Shown here one piece after another: positions 1-7,855 of a stretch of 12,139 nucleotides of DNA. The notes beneath the pieces are model-generated. The model saw only the letters and a program-made list of their open reading frames with translations, did not search any database and had not been told where the DNA came from. Numbering within the stretch: position 1 is the stretch's first letter; every line of letters starts with the position of its first letter. Source of the DNA: 2-02-FULL-47-50 sp964479045 (GTDB taxonomy: Bacteria > Pseudomonadota > Gammaproteobacteria > Eutrophobiales > Eutrophobiaceae); the NCBI GenBank assembly GCA_964479045.1, contig CAYZJI010000024.1, positions 1-12,139 on the forward strand, in the 5' to 3' direction. The position numbers were made by a program, and so were the translations under genes.

Positions 1-759
1 GTAATCATGCGGCTCGATCTGGGTGGTATAGGGGTTCCAGATCAGGCCCAGTCCGGATACAAACTGCCGGGAAATCGCCTGCCAGTCCGTTTTGGGATAG
101 GCCGCCAGGTGGGCATTGTAATTGCCGACGGCGCCATTGCATTTGCCGAGGATTTCCACGGAGTTGAATTGTTTAATCTGCCGGCGCAAACGATGGGCAA
201 AGACAGCCATTTCCTTGCCGAGTGTGGTGGGTGTTGCGGTCTGGCCATGCGTGCGCGACAGCATGGCAATACCGGCATATTCATGTGCGAGATGCGTAAT
301 GGCCTGGTTGACGCGGTTCAAGGTGCCGAGCAGAACCTCGGCACGTGCTTCACGTAACATCAACCCGTGGCTCAGGTTGTTAATGTCTTCCGAAGTACAG
401 GCAAAATGAAAGAATTCACTGATGGATTGCAGTTCCCGGTAGTTCTTTATTTTTTCTTTCAGGAAATATTCAATCGCCTTGACGTCATGATTGGTCTTGT
501 TTTCGATTTTCTTGATGCGTGCTGCATCAGTTTCTGAAAAATCAGCAGCGATGGCATCCAGTATCTTGATGGCTGTTTTGCTGAGCGGTGGAATTTCATC
601 TATCGATTTGCTGCGGGAAAGTGTTTTCAGCCATTCAATTTCCACCCGTACGCGATTGCGCATGATGCCGTATTCGCTGAAGATGGGCCGGAGCTCTGCT
701 GTTTTGCCGGCATAGCGGCCGTCGATGGGAGATATGGCAGTCAGCGAAGTCAGATCCAT
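1..759 (-). CDS. purB: Adenylosuccinate lyase, N-terminal 253 residues (runs off the window)
   Basis: Cytosolic purine enzyme of the fumarase/aspartase superfamily. It removes fumarate from SAICAR (to AICAR) and from adenylosuccinate (to AMP). The minus strand reads without a stop from the ATG at 759-757 to base 1, giving 253 of roughly 456 residues expected from E. coli PurB. Collinear family motifs are SPIDGRY (10-16), FSEYG (27-31), TNHDVKA (89-95), the TSEDINN block (122-128), SRTHGQ (168-173) and the NGAVGNYNAH block (208-217). His171 falls at the same number as the catalytic general-acid His171 of E. coli PurB. The flexible loop carrying the catalytic Ser and the superfamily signature lies beyond the window. 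No strong Shine-Dalgarno is visible before the ATG, but the start matches the family N-terminus exactly. tas lies 93 bp upstream on the same strand; a TATAAT in the gap suggests purB has its own promoter. Confidence 0.97.
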   Translation of the reverse strand, partial: MDLTSLTAISPIDGRYAGKTAELRPIFSEYGIMRNRVRVEIEWLKTLSRSKSIDEIPPLSKTAIKILDAIAADFSETDAARIKKIENKTNHDVKAIEYFLKEKIKNYRELQSISEFFHFACTSEDINNLSHGLMLREARAEVLLGTLNRVNQAITHLAHEYAGIAMLSRTHGQTATPTTLGKEMAVFAHRLRRQIKQFNSVEILGKCNGAVGNYNAHLAAYPKTDWQAISRQFVSGLGLIWNPYTTQIEPHDY

Positions 760-793
760 GTCAGCGTCCGGAGATTATCTGGTTTGGGTCAAT

Positions 794-823
794 ATTATAC
801 GCTTTACACCACATAATTGACGA
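794..823 (-). promoter_or_regulatory. Candidate sigma-70 promoter for purB
   Basis: On the minus strand the tas-purB gap contains a perfect TATAAT (complement of 794-799). It is preceded at 18-bp spacing by TCGTCA (complement of 818-823), a 4/6 match to TTGACA. The -10 box ends 34 bp before the purB ATG, a normal leader length. The -35 is weak and I see no PurR-like operator, so regulation is not evident. This is a motif-based prediction only. Confidence 0.4.
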
Positions 824-852
824 GTCACGAGAATCGCGCCCCGAGCCACGCG

Positions 853-1893
853 TTATGGACACGGATTGGGATGTTGGGTGTGTATGTCTTCAATGTCCTC
901 CAGAATACGGCTCGACAGGATGATATCAAAGCTTGCAATGTTGCTTTTGAGTTGCTGCATGGATGTGGCGCCGATAATGGTGCTGGTCAGAAATGGCCGC
1001 GAGTGGACAAACGCCAGGGCCATTTGAGCCGGATCGAGCCCATGACTGCGGGCGAGTTCAGTGTAGAGATCTGTGCTTTTGATCCCAAGTTCATTGACAT
1101 ACCTCGAAAAGCGGCTGAAAAGTGTAATACGTGCATCCCTGGGCCGGGCGCCGTGCCGGTATTTGCCGGTCAGTACACCGAAACCCAGAGGAGAATAGGC
1201 CAGGAGACCCACCTGTTCCCGGTGGGCGAATTCCGCCGCACCGATTTCAAAGGTACGGTTCAGCAGGCTGTAGGGGTTCTGGATACTGACGATGCGCGGC
1301 AGGTTATGTTCACGTGCAACCCGCAGGTATTCGGCAATGCCCCATGGGGTTTCATTGGAAATACCGATATGCCGGATTTTTCCGGCTTTTACAAAATCAC
1401 CGAGTATCGCCAGTGATTCCGCAATAGGTATACCGTCCTTGTCAGGATTATGCACATATCCGAGCTTGCTGAAAAAATTGGTATCGCGTTCCGGCCAATG
1501 TACCTGATAGAGATCGACATAATCGGTTTGCAGACGCCGCAGGCTGTCATGCAGGCCCGTTTCGATATTCCTGCGATCCAGACGCGCTTGCCCGTCGCGC
1601 AGGTAGGGTATCCAGTCCGCTTGCGCACAAATCTTGGTGGCAATAATGAATTGATCGCGGGCTTTACGTTTTTTCAACCACGTACCGATGTATTCCTCAG
1701 TACGGCCCTGGGTCTCCGCCCGTGGCGGCACCGGATATAATTCCGCACTATCTATAAAATTGATTCCGGCGCCGGTGGCATAATCAAGCTGGGCGTGGGC
1801 TTCTGACTCACTGTTTTGTTCACCCCAGGTCATGGTGCCGAGGCATAGCCGGCTAACTTTGATATCGGTGCGTCCCAAAAAACTGTATTGCAT
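853..1893 (-). CDS. tas: Tas-type aldo/keto reductase
   Basis: NADP(H)-dependent aldo/keto reductase of the (beta/alpha)8-barrel superfamily, 346 residues, the same length as E. coli Tas and alignable with it end to end. Family marks include LCLGTMTWGEQNSE (16-29), where the reductase N-terminus meets the Tas-specific segment. The catalytic tetrad is Asp48 and Tyr53 (in NFIDSAELYP), Lys87 (IATK) and His132 (YQVHW). Further blocks are GKIRHIGISNE, IQNPYSLLNR, and the C-terminal cofactor-binding segment around HGLDPAQMALAFV and IIGATSMQQLKSNI. The physiological substrate of Tas proteins is not established; E. coli tas was found through a tyrosine auxotrophy suppression phenotype. The ATG at 1893 fits the family N-terminus, although no good Shine-Dalgarno precedes it. 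It is upstream of purB on the same strand and divergent from the MarC-family gene across about 80 bp. Confidence 0.93.
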   Translation of the reverse strand: MQYSFLGRTDIKVSRLCLGTMTWGEQNSESEAHAQLDYATGAGINFIDSAELYPVPPRAETQGRTEEYIGTWLKKRKARDQFIIATKICAQADWIPYLRDGQARLDRRNIETGLHDSLRRLQTDYVDLYQVHWPERDTNFFSKLGYVHNPDKDGIPIAESLAILGDFVKAGKIRHIGISNETPWGIAEYLRVAREHNLPRIVSIQNPYSLLNRTFEIGAAEFAHREQVGLLAYSPLGFGVLTGKYRHGARPRDARITLFSRFSRYVNELGIKSTDLYTELARSHGLDPAQMALAFVHSRPFLTSTIIGATSMQQLKSNIASFDIILSSRILEDIEDIHTQHPNPCP

Positions 1894-1975
1894 GCGGGTT
1901 ATCTAGCTCAGGTTATGGTATGAGGTATAAAAATACAGGAATACAATACGTGGATAAATATGCAGGATTGTCGTG

Positions 1976-2611
1976 ATGCTTGAACTGGCTTTCAACTCTT
2001 TCGTGTTGTTATTTGTCGTCGTCGACCCCGTCGGTCTTGCGCCGATGTTCTCGGCGTTGACCAGCAGTGAATCGGACGCTTACCGCAAACATACCGCCAT
2101 CAAAGGGGTATGCGTCGCTGGTGTCATCATGCTGTTCTTTACGCTGGGCGGTCATGCCTTCCTGCGCTATCTGCATATCGAAACCGCCTCCTTTGGAATC
2201 GCCGGAGGTCTCCTGCTGTTTTTGCTGGCGATTGATATGGTGCTGGTGCGCCACACCGGCCTGCGTTCAACGACATTGAGGGAACAGGCCGAGGCGCGGA
2301 CGCGTACGGACATTTCCGTATTCCCGCTGGCCATCCCGATGATTGCCGGGCCCGGTTCACTTACCACGATACTGCTGTTACGTGATACGCCAGTATTAAG
2401 TGTTGAAACAGCGGTAATGCTCGGTGTGTTGGCGGTGATATTGCTGATCACACTCGTCATGTTGCTGCTGGCTTCGCGTATCACTGCGCTGCTCGGAGAA
2501 ACCGGTGCCAATGTGATCACCCGTGTGCTGGGCGTAATCCTGACCGCACTCGCAGTTCAGTTTATTATTAACGGACTGACTGCGAGTTTTCCGGCGTTGG
2601 GCGCAAACTAG
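1976..2611 (+). CDS. MarC-family integral membrane protein
   Basis: Inner-membrane protein of the MarC/UPF0056 family (relatives YhgN and YchE in E. coli), about 211 residues and the usual size. The transport substrate is unknown, and the older link to multiple antibiotic resistance is not supported for MarC itself. Hydrophobic segments lie roughly at residues 5-25, 43-62, 72-92, 114-135, 146-168 and 184-202, giving the family's six helices. Conserved motifs are DPVG near 17-20, the central FPLAIPMIAGPGSL block near 116-129 (a glycine/proline-rich re-entrant-like region), and the terminal RVLGVILTALAVQFIINGL helix (19 residues). I start it at ATG 1976, 8 nt after an AGGA at 1964-1967; a GTG at 1973 would add one residue. 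The TAG ends at 2611 and directly abuts the stop of the convergent peroxiredoxin gene. Confidence 0.93.
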   Translation: MLELAFNSFVLLFVVVDPVGLAPMFSALTSSESDAYRKHTAIKGVCVAGVIMLFFTLGGHAFLRYLHIETASFGIAGGLLLFLLAIDMVLVRHTGLRSTTLREQAEARTRTDISVFPLAIPMIAGPGSLTTILLLRDTPVLSVETAVMLGVLAVILLITLVMLLLASRITALLGETGANVITRVLGVILTALAVQFIINGLTASFPALGAN

Positions 2612-3271
2612 TTATTTGGGTTGTTTCACCAGCCGCAAATAAGGCTTCAGCGCTTTCCAGCCCTGCGGGAATTTCTGTTTGGCTTCCTCGTCAGATACTG
2701 AAGTCACAATGATCACATCATCGCCCTGTTTCCAGTTCACCGGTGTGGCAACTTTGTGTTTGCTCGTTAATTGCATGGAGTCCAGCACGCGCAGCACTTC
2801 ATCAAAATTACGGCCGGTGGTCATCGGGTAGGTGAGGATCAGTTTGATCTTTTTGTCCGGACCGATGATGAATACGGACCGGATGGTGGCGTTGTCTGCA
2901 GCCGTCCGGCCTTTGGCACCACCGCTCACATTCGGATGGATCATGTCATACAGCCTGGCTACTTTCAGATCGGTATCACCAATCATTGGATAATTCACGG
3001 CCGTGCCCTGCGTTTCCTTGATATCACCCACCCAGTTATTGTGGTCTTCGACTGAATCAATACTCAGGCCGATGATTTTGGTGTTGCGTTTGTCAAACTC
3101 CGGTTTGAGTTTCGCCATGTAACCCAGTTCAGTGGTACATACCGGGGTGAAATCCTTGGGATGAGAAAACAGGATGGCCCAGCTGTCGCCGATCCATTGA
3201 TGGAAATTAATCGTGCCTTCAGTTGTTTCCGCCGTGAAATCCGGCGCTTCGTCACCTAATCGTAATCCCAT
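2612..3271 (-). CDS. 1-Cys peroxiredoxin (Prx6/LsfA type)
   Basis: Thiol peroxidase of the AhpC/TSA superfamily, Prx6 subfamily, 219 residues. It should reduce hydrogen peroxide and organic hydroperoxides in the cytosol. The active site is in SHPKDFTPVCTTELG (36-50): His37, Thr42 and peroxidatic Cys45, with the supporting Arg131 in ATIRSVF. Cys45 is the only cysteine in the protein, so it is a true 1-Cys enzyme needing an external thiol such as glutathione or ascorbate. The long C-terminal domain (about 160-219, with TPVNWK and a KPYLR tail) is typical of Prx6 and absent from short AhpC proteins. I chose ATG 3271 because GAGGA (3280-3284) stands 8 nt upstream and the family N-terminus begins there; an in-frame TTG at 3358 would add 29 unrelated residues. 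It is divergent from pyrC. Pseudomonas LsfA is a close functional relative. Confidence 0.95.
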   Translation of the reverse strand: MGLRLGDEAPDFTAETTEGTINFHQWIGDSWAILFSHPKDFTPVCTTELGYMAKLKPEFDKRNTKIIGLSIDSVEDHNNWVGDIKETQGTAVNYPMIGDTDLKVARLYDMIHPNVSGGAKGRTAADNATIRSVFIIGPDKKIKLILTYPMTTGRNFDEVLRVLDSMQLTSKHKVATPVNWKQGDDVIIVTSVSDEEAKQKFPQGWKALKPYLRLVKQPK

Positions 3272-3302
3272 GGTTATATTCCTCAGCGTTGGTTTTCTGT
3301 TA

Positions 3303-3330
3303 ATTATAGGCGGCTGATGATACCGGTTAA
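3303..3330 (-). promoter_or_regulatory. Candidate promoter of the peroxiredoxin gene
   Basis: On the minus strand TATAAT (complement of 3303-3308) stands 31 bp before the peroxiredoxin ATG at 3271. A weak -35, TTAACC (complement of 3325-3330, 4/6), lies 16 bp further upstream. The poor -35 would suit an activator-dependent promoter, and the dyad at 3342-3367 lies just upstream of it. Motif prediction only. Confidence 0.4.
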
Positions 3331-3341
3331 ATATCAAATCG

Positions 3342-3367
3342 CTATGAGATATAAACAAATCTCATAG
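3342..3367. promoter_or_regulatory. Perfect 9-bp dyad upstream of the peroxiredoxin gene (operator candidate)
   Basis: CTATGAGAT (3342-3350) and ATCTCATAG (3359-3367) are exact inverted copies separated by 8 AT-rich bases. The centre lies about 47 bp upstream of the peroxiredoxin -10 box, so near -58 of a presumed start site, a usual location for an activator of the LysR class. It is also about 83 bp upstream of the pyrC ATG. No poly-T run follows in either direction, so it does not look like a terminator. The regulator is unknown; the half-sites are spaced differently from the OxyR consensus. Confidence 0.4.
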
Positions 3368-3437
3368 AGGGTCAGACAAAGACCGGCGCTTGTGATACCT
3401 TTGCACGCCATGAACCGGCCCTCGTATCGCTGAATAT

Positions 3438-4469
3438 ATGCAAACACTGACTATCACCCGCCCGGACGACCTGCACCTGCACGTGCGCGATGGTGCGGCT
3501 TTGCAGAGTGTTATTGTCGACAGTGCCCGCCAGTTTGCCCGCGCGATTATCATGCCTAACCTGAAACCACCGGTAGTTTCTGTGGTACAGGCGCTGGCGT
3601 ACCGGGAACGCATACTGTCTGTCCTGCCATCCGGCAGCCGGTTTGAACCGCTGATGACCCTGTATCTCACCGAAAAAACCCGTCCTGCGGAAATTGCGGC
3701 CGCCAAAGACAGCGGCCTTGTGTACGCCGTAAAATATTATCCTGCAGGTGCCACCACGAATTCCGAAAGTGGTGTGATCAAAATGGAAAACGTCTATCCG
3801 GTGCTGGGAGCGATGGAGAAGCATGATCTGCCGTTACTGTTGCATGGTGAAGTGACCGATCCGGATATTGACGTGTTTGATCGCGAGGCTGTGTTCATAG
3901 AACGTGTACTCGTGCCCCTGATGCAACAGTTCAAAAAACTGCGCATTGTACTGGAACATATCACTACAAAGCAGGCCGCGCAGTTTGTAATGAACGGGCC
4001 GGACACGTTGGCCGCGACGGTGACCCCCCAACATTTGTTGTTGAACCGTAATGCGTTATTTGCAGGTGGGTTGCGTCCGCACCATTACTGCATACCCGTC
4101 CTGAAAGCGGAAGAACACAGGCTGGCCATCATTGCGGTCGCCACCAGTGGTCACCCGCATTTCTTTCTGGGCACAGACAGTGCCCCGCATGCGAAACATG
4201 ACAAGGAATCCCACTGTGGTTGTGCCGGTATCTATTCCGCACACAGCGCGATCGAACTTTATGCCGAAGTGTTTGAAGCTGCGGGTTGTCTGGAAAATCT
4301 GGAAGCCTTTGCAAGTTTCAACGGTGCGGATTTTTACCGGTTGCCACGTAACCGTGAAAAAATAACGTTGGAGAAAAATGCGTGGACGTTGCCACAAACA
4401 TTACCGTTTGGCGAACACAACGTCGTTCCATTCCGTGCCGGGGAGCAGTGTCAGTGGAAGCTGAAGTGA
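3438..4469 (+). CDS. pyrC: Dihydroorotase, class II
   Basis: Cytosolic zinc amidohydrolase that interconverts N-carbamoyl-aspartate and dihydroorotate, the third step of UMP synthesis. It has 343 residues, close to E. coli PyrC (348). The binuclear metal site is complete: His13 and His15 in RPDDLHLHVRDG, Lys99 (the carboxylated bridging lysine, KYYPAGATTNS), His136 (LLLHGEVTD), His174 (VLEHITT) and Asp247 (FLGTDSAPHAKHDK). Substrate-binding Arg17 in HVRDG and Asn41 in MPNL are present. The ATG at 3438 gives the family N-terminus MQTLTITRPDD, although the ribosome site is poor. Its TGA overlaps the start region of rnt, indicating co-transcription and probably translational coupling. The pyrC-rnt pair is also found in Pseudomonas. 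No attenuator hairpin is obvious in the short leader. Confidence 0.97.
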   Translation: MQTLTITRPDDLHLHVRDGAALQSVIVDSARQFARAIIMPNLKPPVVSVVQALAYRERILSVLPSGSRFEPLMTLYLTEKTRPAEIAAAKDSGLVYAVKYYPAGATTNSESGVIKMENVYPVLGAMEKHDLPLLLHGEVTDPDIDVFDREAVFIERVLVPLMQQFKKLRIVLEHITTKQAAQFVMNGPDTLAATVTPQHLLLNRNALFAGGLRPHHYCIPVLKAEEHRLAIIAVATSGHPHFFLGTDSAPHAKHDKESHCGCAGIYSAHSAIELYAEVFEAAGCLENLEAFASFNGADFYRLPRNREKITLEKNAWTLPQTLPFGEHNVVPFRAGEQCQWKLK

Positions 4470-5110
4470 AGCATAACGAACTGCCAGGTGAAGAACTGCA
4501 TGGCGTGATCGTCAACCGCTTTCGCGGCTATTTCCCGGTGGTGGTGGATGTCGAAACCGGAGGATTCAACGCTGCAACAGATGCGTTGCTGGAAATTGCT
4601 GCAATCACATTCAGGGTGGATGAAAAGGGGCAATGGGTTATTGACCAGAGCATGACCCGGCATGTACATCCGTTTCCGGGCGCCAATCTTGATCCGGCCG
4701 CACTGGAATTCACCGGGATTGATCCGAATCATCCGTTTCGCAAGCAGATTGCCGTTGATGAAAAAACTGCATTGAGCGACATATTCAAAATGATTCGTGG
4801 GGCAATGAAAAAGCATGGCTGCAAACGCGCCATACTCGTTGGACATAATCCGTCATTCGATCTGGGTTTTGTCAACGCTGCTTCAGCCCGTTGTGATATC
4901 AAGCGTAATCCGTTTCATCCTTTCAGCACGTTCGATACGGTGACCCTCGCCGGCCTTGCCTATGGACAAACAGTTTTGTCACGGGCCGTGCAGGCTGCCG
5001 GTCTCGAATGGGACAACGATCAGGCACACTCCGCCGGCTATGACGCTGAACGTACGGCTGAATTATTTTGCCGAATCGTGAACCGCTGGGGAGAACATAA
5101 CAGTCTCTAG
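4454..5110 (+). CDS. rnt: Ribonuclease T (DEDDh 3'-exonuclease)
   Basis: Homodimeric 3'-to-5' exoribonuclease that trims tRNA 3' ends (CCA turnover) and finishes stable RNAs such as 5S and 23S rRNA. The protein aligns along its length with E. coli and Pseudomonas RNase T. With the start used here the catalytic residues are Asp32 and Glu34 (VVVDVETGGF), Asp136 (GHNPSFDLGF), His192 and Asp197 (AHSAGYDAERT). The substrate-side block KRNPFHPF and the AGLAYGQTVL segment are conserved. No in-frame ATG exists near the N-terminus, so a GTG start is required. GTG 4454 follows GGGGAG (4440-4445) by 8 nt, giving 218 residues and a 16-bp overlap with pyrC. GTG 4466, whose last two bases are the first two of the pyrC TGA (4467-4469), would give 214 residues and is an equally reasonable alternative. 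GTG 4382 is too far upstream. Confidence 0.95.
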   Translation: MEAEVKHNELPGEELHGVIVNRFRGYFPVVVDVETGGFNAATDALLEIAAITFRVDEKGQWVIDQSMTRHVHPFPGANLDPAALEFTGIDPNHPFRKQIAVDEKTALSDIFKMIRGAMKKHGCKRAILVGHNPSFDLGFVNAASARCDIKRNPFHPFSTFDTVTLAGLAYGQTVLSRAVQAAGLEWDNDQAHSAGYDAERTAELFCRIVNRWGEHNSL

Positions 5111-5141
5111 TCAGGTTACGGCATATGACAGGCCGCCGCCA

Positions 5142-7829
5142 ATGAGCTCACCCGCAAAACCCTGGCATGCACTGAATGTCAACGAAGTTCTGACGGACTA
5201 CTCGACCTCATCCTTCGGATTGAACGAGCAGGAAGCAGTCCATCGCCTTCAAACTTACGGGCCAAATCACATCACACCTCCGAAAGGGCGTAGTGCATTC
5301 GTTCGTTTTCTGCGGCAGTTTCATAATGTGTTGATCTATGTGTTGCTGGCATCCGCCACAGTCACGGCCGCGTTGGGGCATTGGGTGGACAGTGGAGTCA
5401 TTATCGGCGTGGTATTGATTAATGCATTGATTGGTTTCATTCAGGAGGGCAAGGCTGAACGTGCCCTGTACGCCATACGCCACTTGCTGTCACTGCAAGC
5501 GATGGTTCTGCGGGATGGTCATCCACGCACTATTAATGCTGAACAACTGGTGCCCGGTGATATTGTCCTGCTGCAATCCGGTGACAGGGTCCCTGCAGAT
5601 CTGCGCCTGCTGCATCAGAAAAACCTGCACATTGATGAAGCCCTGCTGACGGGCGAATCCATGCCGGTTGAAAAATCTGTTACCCCCGTTGTTCAGGATC
5701 AGGTCATTGCTGAGCGCAATTGTATGGCATGGTCAGGCACATTTGTGACCTATGGTCAGGGAACAGGAATCGTTGTTGCGACAGGAGATGCAACAGAACT
5801 CGGCCGCATCAGCCAGATGTTGAAACAGGTAGAACCACTCACAACACCGCTGCTCAGACAACTGGATAAATTCGGGCACACGTTGACCTTCAGTATTTTG
5901 TTATTGTCTGTGATCACTTTTTTGGTTGGATATTTTCTGCGTAACTATCCAGTTGCAGAAGTGTTCATGACTGCAGTGGGTATTGCCGTGGCCGCCATCC
6001 CGGAAGGATTGCCGGCCATACTCACGATTACGCTGGCGATCGGTGTGCAGCGCATGGCGAAAAACAACACCATCATCCGCCGGTTGCCTGCTGTTGAAAC
6101 GCTGGGTTCGGTGACTGTGATCTGTACAGATAAAACCGGAACGCTTACCCGCAATGAGATGATGGTGGTGACCCTGGTTACAGCGGAAAAGGTGATGGAG
6201 GTAAGTGGTAGTGGTTATGAACCACGTGGCGTATTTACCAGTGAAGGTAAATTAATTGAAGAGGTTGTTCAGACTGGCCCCATGGATCCGGTACGGGCGG
6301 TCTGCCTCTGTAATGATGCTGCACTGGAACACAAACAGGGTGAGTGGCTGATACATGGTGATCCCACTGAAGGTGCACTAATCGTGCTGGCCATGAAGGC
6401 CGGGCTGGAATTGTCTTTTGAAAAAGAAAACTGTCCGCGCATGGACATCATCCCGTTTGAATCTGAACATCGTTATATGGCGACCCTGCATCATGATCAT
6501 ACTGGACAGCGATTTATTTATATCAAGGGAGCTCCAGAGAAAATTTTTGAAATCTGCAAGGCAGAATGGCGTGACGGAAAGGAACTGCCATTGCAAGTGG
6601 AATACTGGCTGCGACAAATTGAAAACATGGCGCAGACCGGTCAACGCATACTGGCAGTGGCAATAAAATCTGCTGGAGCGATAACTGATAATCTGACATT
6701 TTCACAAGTCGAGGGTGGATTTACGCTGCTGGGTCTGTTCGGGATGCTGGATCCGCCGCGAGCTGAAGCCATTGAATCTGTCAAACAGTGTCATGAGGCC
6801 GGGATACGTGTGGTGATGATTACCGGCGATCATGCGGCCACTGCCCGCGCGATTGGTGCGCAACTCGGAGTCGGGGATGGCCGCTCGGCATTGAGTGGGG
6901 GTGAAATTGACAGGCTGGATGATGCGCAACTGGGCCTGCGTTTGCAGAGTGTTGATGTGATCGCACGTGCCAGTCCGGAGCATAAATTACGTCTGGTGCG
7001 GATTTTACAGGGGCAGGGACATATTGTCGCCATGACCGGTGATGGTGTGAACGATGCGCCGGCACTGAAACGCGCAAATGTGGGTATTGCAATGGGGTGC
7101 AAGGGCACCGAGGTCGCACGTGAAGCAGCGGAGATGGTTCTGGCCGATGATAACTTTGCATCAATCGCACTGGCTGTGAAAGAAGGCAGAGCTGTTTATG
7201 ATAATCTGAAAAAGTCCATACTCTTTCTGTTGCCTACAGATGCTGCTGAAGCCTTACTGCTGGTGATCGCTATCGCAACCGGTTACGTACTGCCGATCAC
7301 GCCGGTACAGATTCTCTGGGTGAATATGATCACTACGGTGACATTGGCACTGGCACTGGCTTTTGAACCGCCGGAAGCGGGAGTAATGCAGCGGCCCCCA
7401 CGAAATCCCGGCGAAGGATTGCTAACCCGTTTTCTAATCTGGAGGATACTGTTTGTTTCGATGATAGTAGTTACCGGTTGCTTTGGTCTTTTTCTCTGGT
7501 ATGAAGAGCAAGGTGTGAGCATTGAATATGCACGCACTGTTACAGTAAATACTATCGTTATGTTTGAAATGTTTTATCTGTTTAATTCACGCTACATCTA
7601 CGCATCAGTGTTGAGTGTGCAGGGCTTGATCGGTAACCCGTACATTTTGTTATGTGCCGGGATGATCATACTTTTTCAGATGCTGTTTACCTATGTACCA
7701 TTCATGCAAAATCTGTTTGATACTGTTTCTCTGAAACTTTATGACTGGTACTCAATATTCCTGGTAGCTTTCGTGATTTTCATTCTCGCCGAATTTGAAA
7801 AAATACTGACGAAGACAGTACGCCACTGA
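5142..7829 (+). CDS. P2-type cation-transporting P-type ATPase
   Basis: Inner-membrane ATP-driven cation pump of 895 residues, related to calcium and sodium pumps (SERCA/PMR1/PacL-like, COG0474). Order: N-terminal cation-ATPase domain (about 6-75), TM1-2 (about 60-103), actuator domain with LTGES (169-173), TM3-4 (about 247-305) with PEGLP (287-291), and the phosphorylation motif CTDKTGTLT with phospho-Asp330. The nucleotide domain follows with KGAPE (462-466), then DPPR (537-540), TGD (561-563) and TGDGVNDAP (632-640), then TM5-10 (about 690-888). Against SERCA's ion site, TM4 Glu309 is kept (Glu288), TM5 Asn768/Glu771 become Asp700/Glu703, and TM6 Asn796/Thr799 are kept (Asn728/Thr731) but Asp800 is Thr732. 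The transported ion is therefore uncertain. It begins 31 bp after rnt with no terminator between, so it may share the pyrC-rnt transcript. The Shine-Dalgarno is weak. Confidence 0.95.
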   Translation: MSSPAKPWHALNVNEVLTDYSTSSFGLNEQEAVHRLQTYGPNHITPPKGRSAFVRFLRQFHNVLIYVLLASATVTAALGHWVDSGVIIGVVLINALIGFIQEGKAERALYAIRHLLSLQAMVLRDGHPRTINAEQLVPGDIVLLQSGDRVPADLRLLHQKNLHIDEALLTGESMPVEKSVTPVVQDQVIAERNCMAWSGTFVTYGQGTGIVVATGDATELGRISQMLKQVEPLTTPLLRQLDKFGHTLTFSILLLSVITFLVGYFLRNYPVAEVFMTAVGIAVAAIPEGLPAILTITLAIGVQRMAKNNTIIRRLPAVETLGSVTVICTDKTGTLTRNEMMVVTLVTAEKVMEVSGSGYEPRGVFTSEGKLIEEVVQTGPMDPVRAVCLCNDAALEHKQGEWLIHGDPTEGALIVLAMKAGLELSFEKENCPRMDIIPFESEHRYMATLHHDHTGQRFIYIKGAPEKIFEICKAEWRDGKELPLQVEYWLRQIENMAQTGQRILAVAIKSAGAITDNLTFSQVEGGFTLLGLFGMLDPPRAEAIESVKQCHEAGIRVVMITGDHAATARAIGAQLGVGDGRSALSGGEIDRLDDAQLGLRLQSVDVIARASPEHKLRLVRILQGQGHIVAMTGDGVNDAPALKRANVGIAMGCKGTEVAREAAEMVLADDNFASIALAVKEGRAVYDNLKKSILFLLPTDAAEALLLVIAIATGYVLPITPVQILWVNMITTVTLALALAFEPPEAGVMQRPPRNPGEGLLTRFLIWRILFVSMIVVTGCFGLFLWYEEQGVSIEYARTVTVNTIVMFEMFYLFNSRYIYASVLSVQGLIGNPYILLCAGMIILFQMLFTYVPFMQNLFDTVSLKLYDWYSIFLVAFVIFILAEFEKILTKTVRH

Positions 7830-7855
7830 GATCGGCATGGCCATGATCTACTTCA

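Noticed and set aside
818..827. Short near-palindrome TGACGAGTCA upstream of purB as a PurR operator.
   Set aside because: It lacks the CG-centred PurR consensus and is too short to be significant.
817..1416. Long plus-strand open frame opposite tas.
   Set aside because: It is the antisense shadow of a clear aldo/keto reductase and resembles no family.
3272..3358. 29-residue N-terminal extension of the peroxiredoxin from TTG 3358.
   Set aside because: It covers the candidate promoter and dyad, has no ribosome site, and is not part of the peroxiredoxin fold; ATG 3271 has a good Shine-Dalgarno.
3342..3367. OxyR operator in front of the peroxiredoxin.
   Set aside because: The ATAG/CTAT elements are present only as CTAT-N18-ATAG, which does not match the four-element OxyR pattern with 7-bp spacing.
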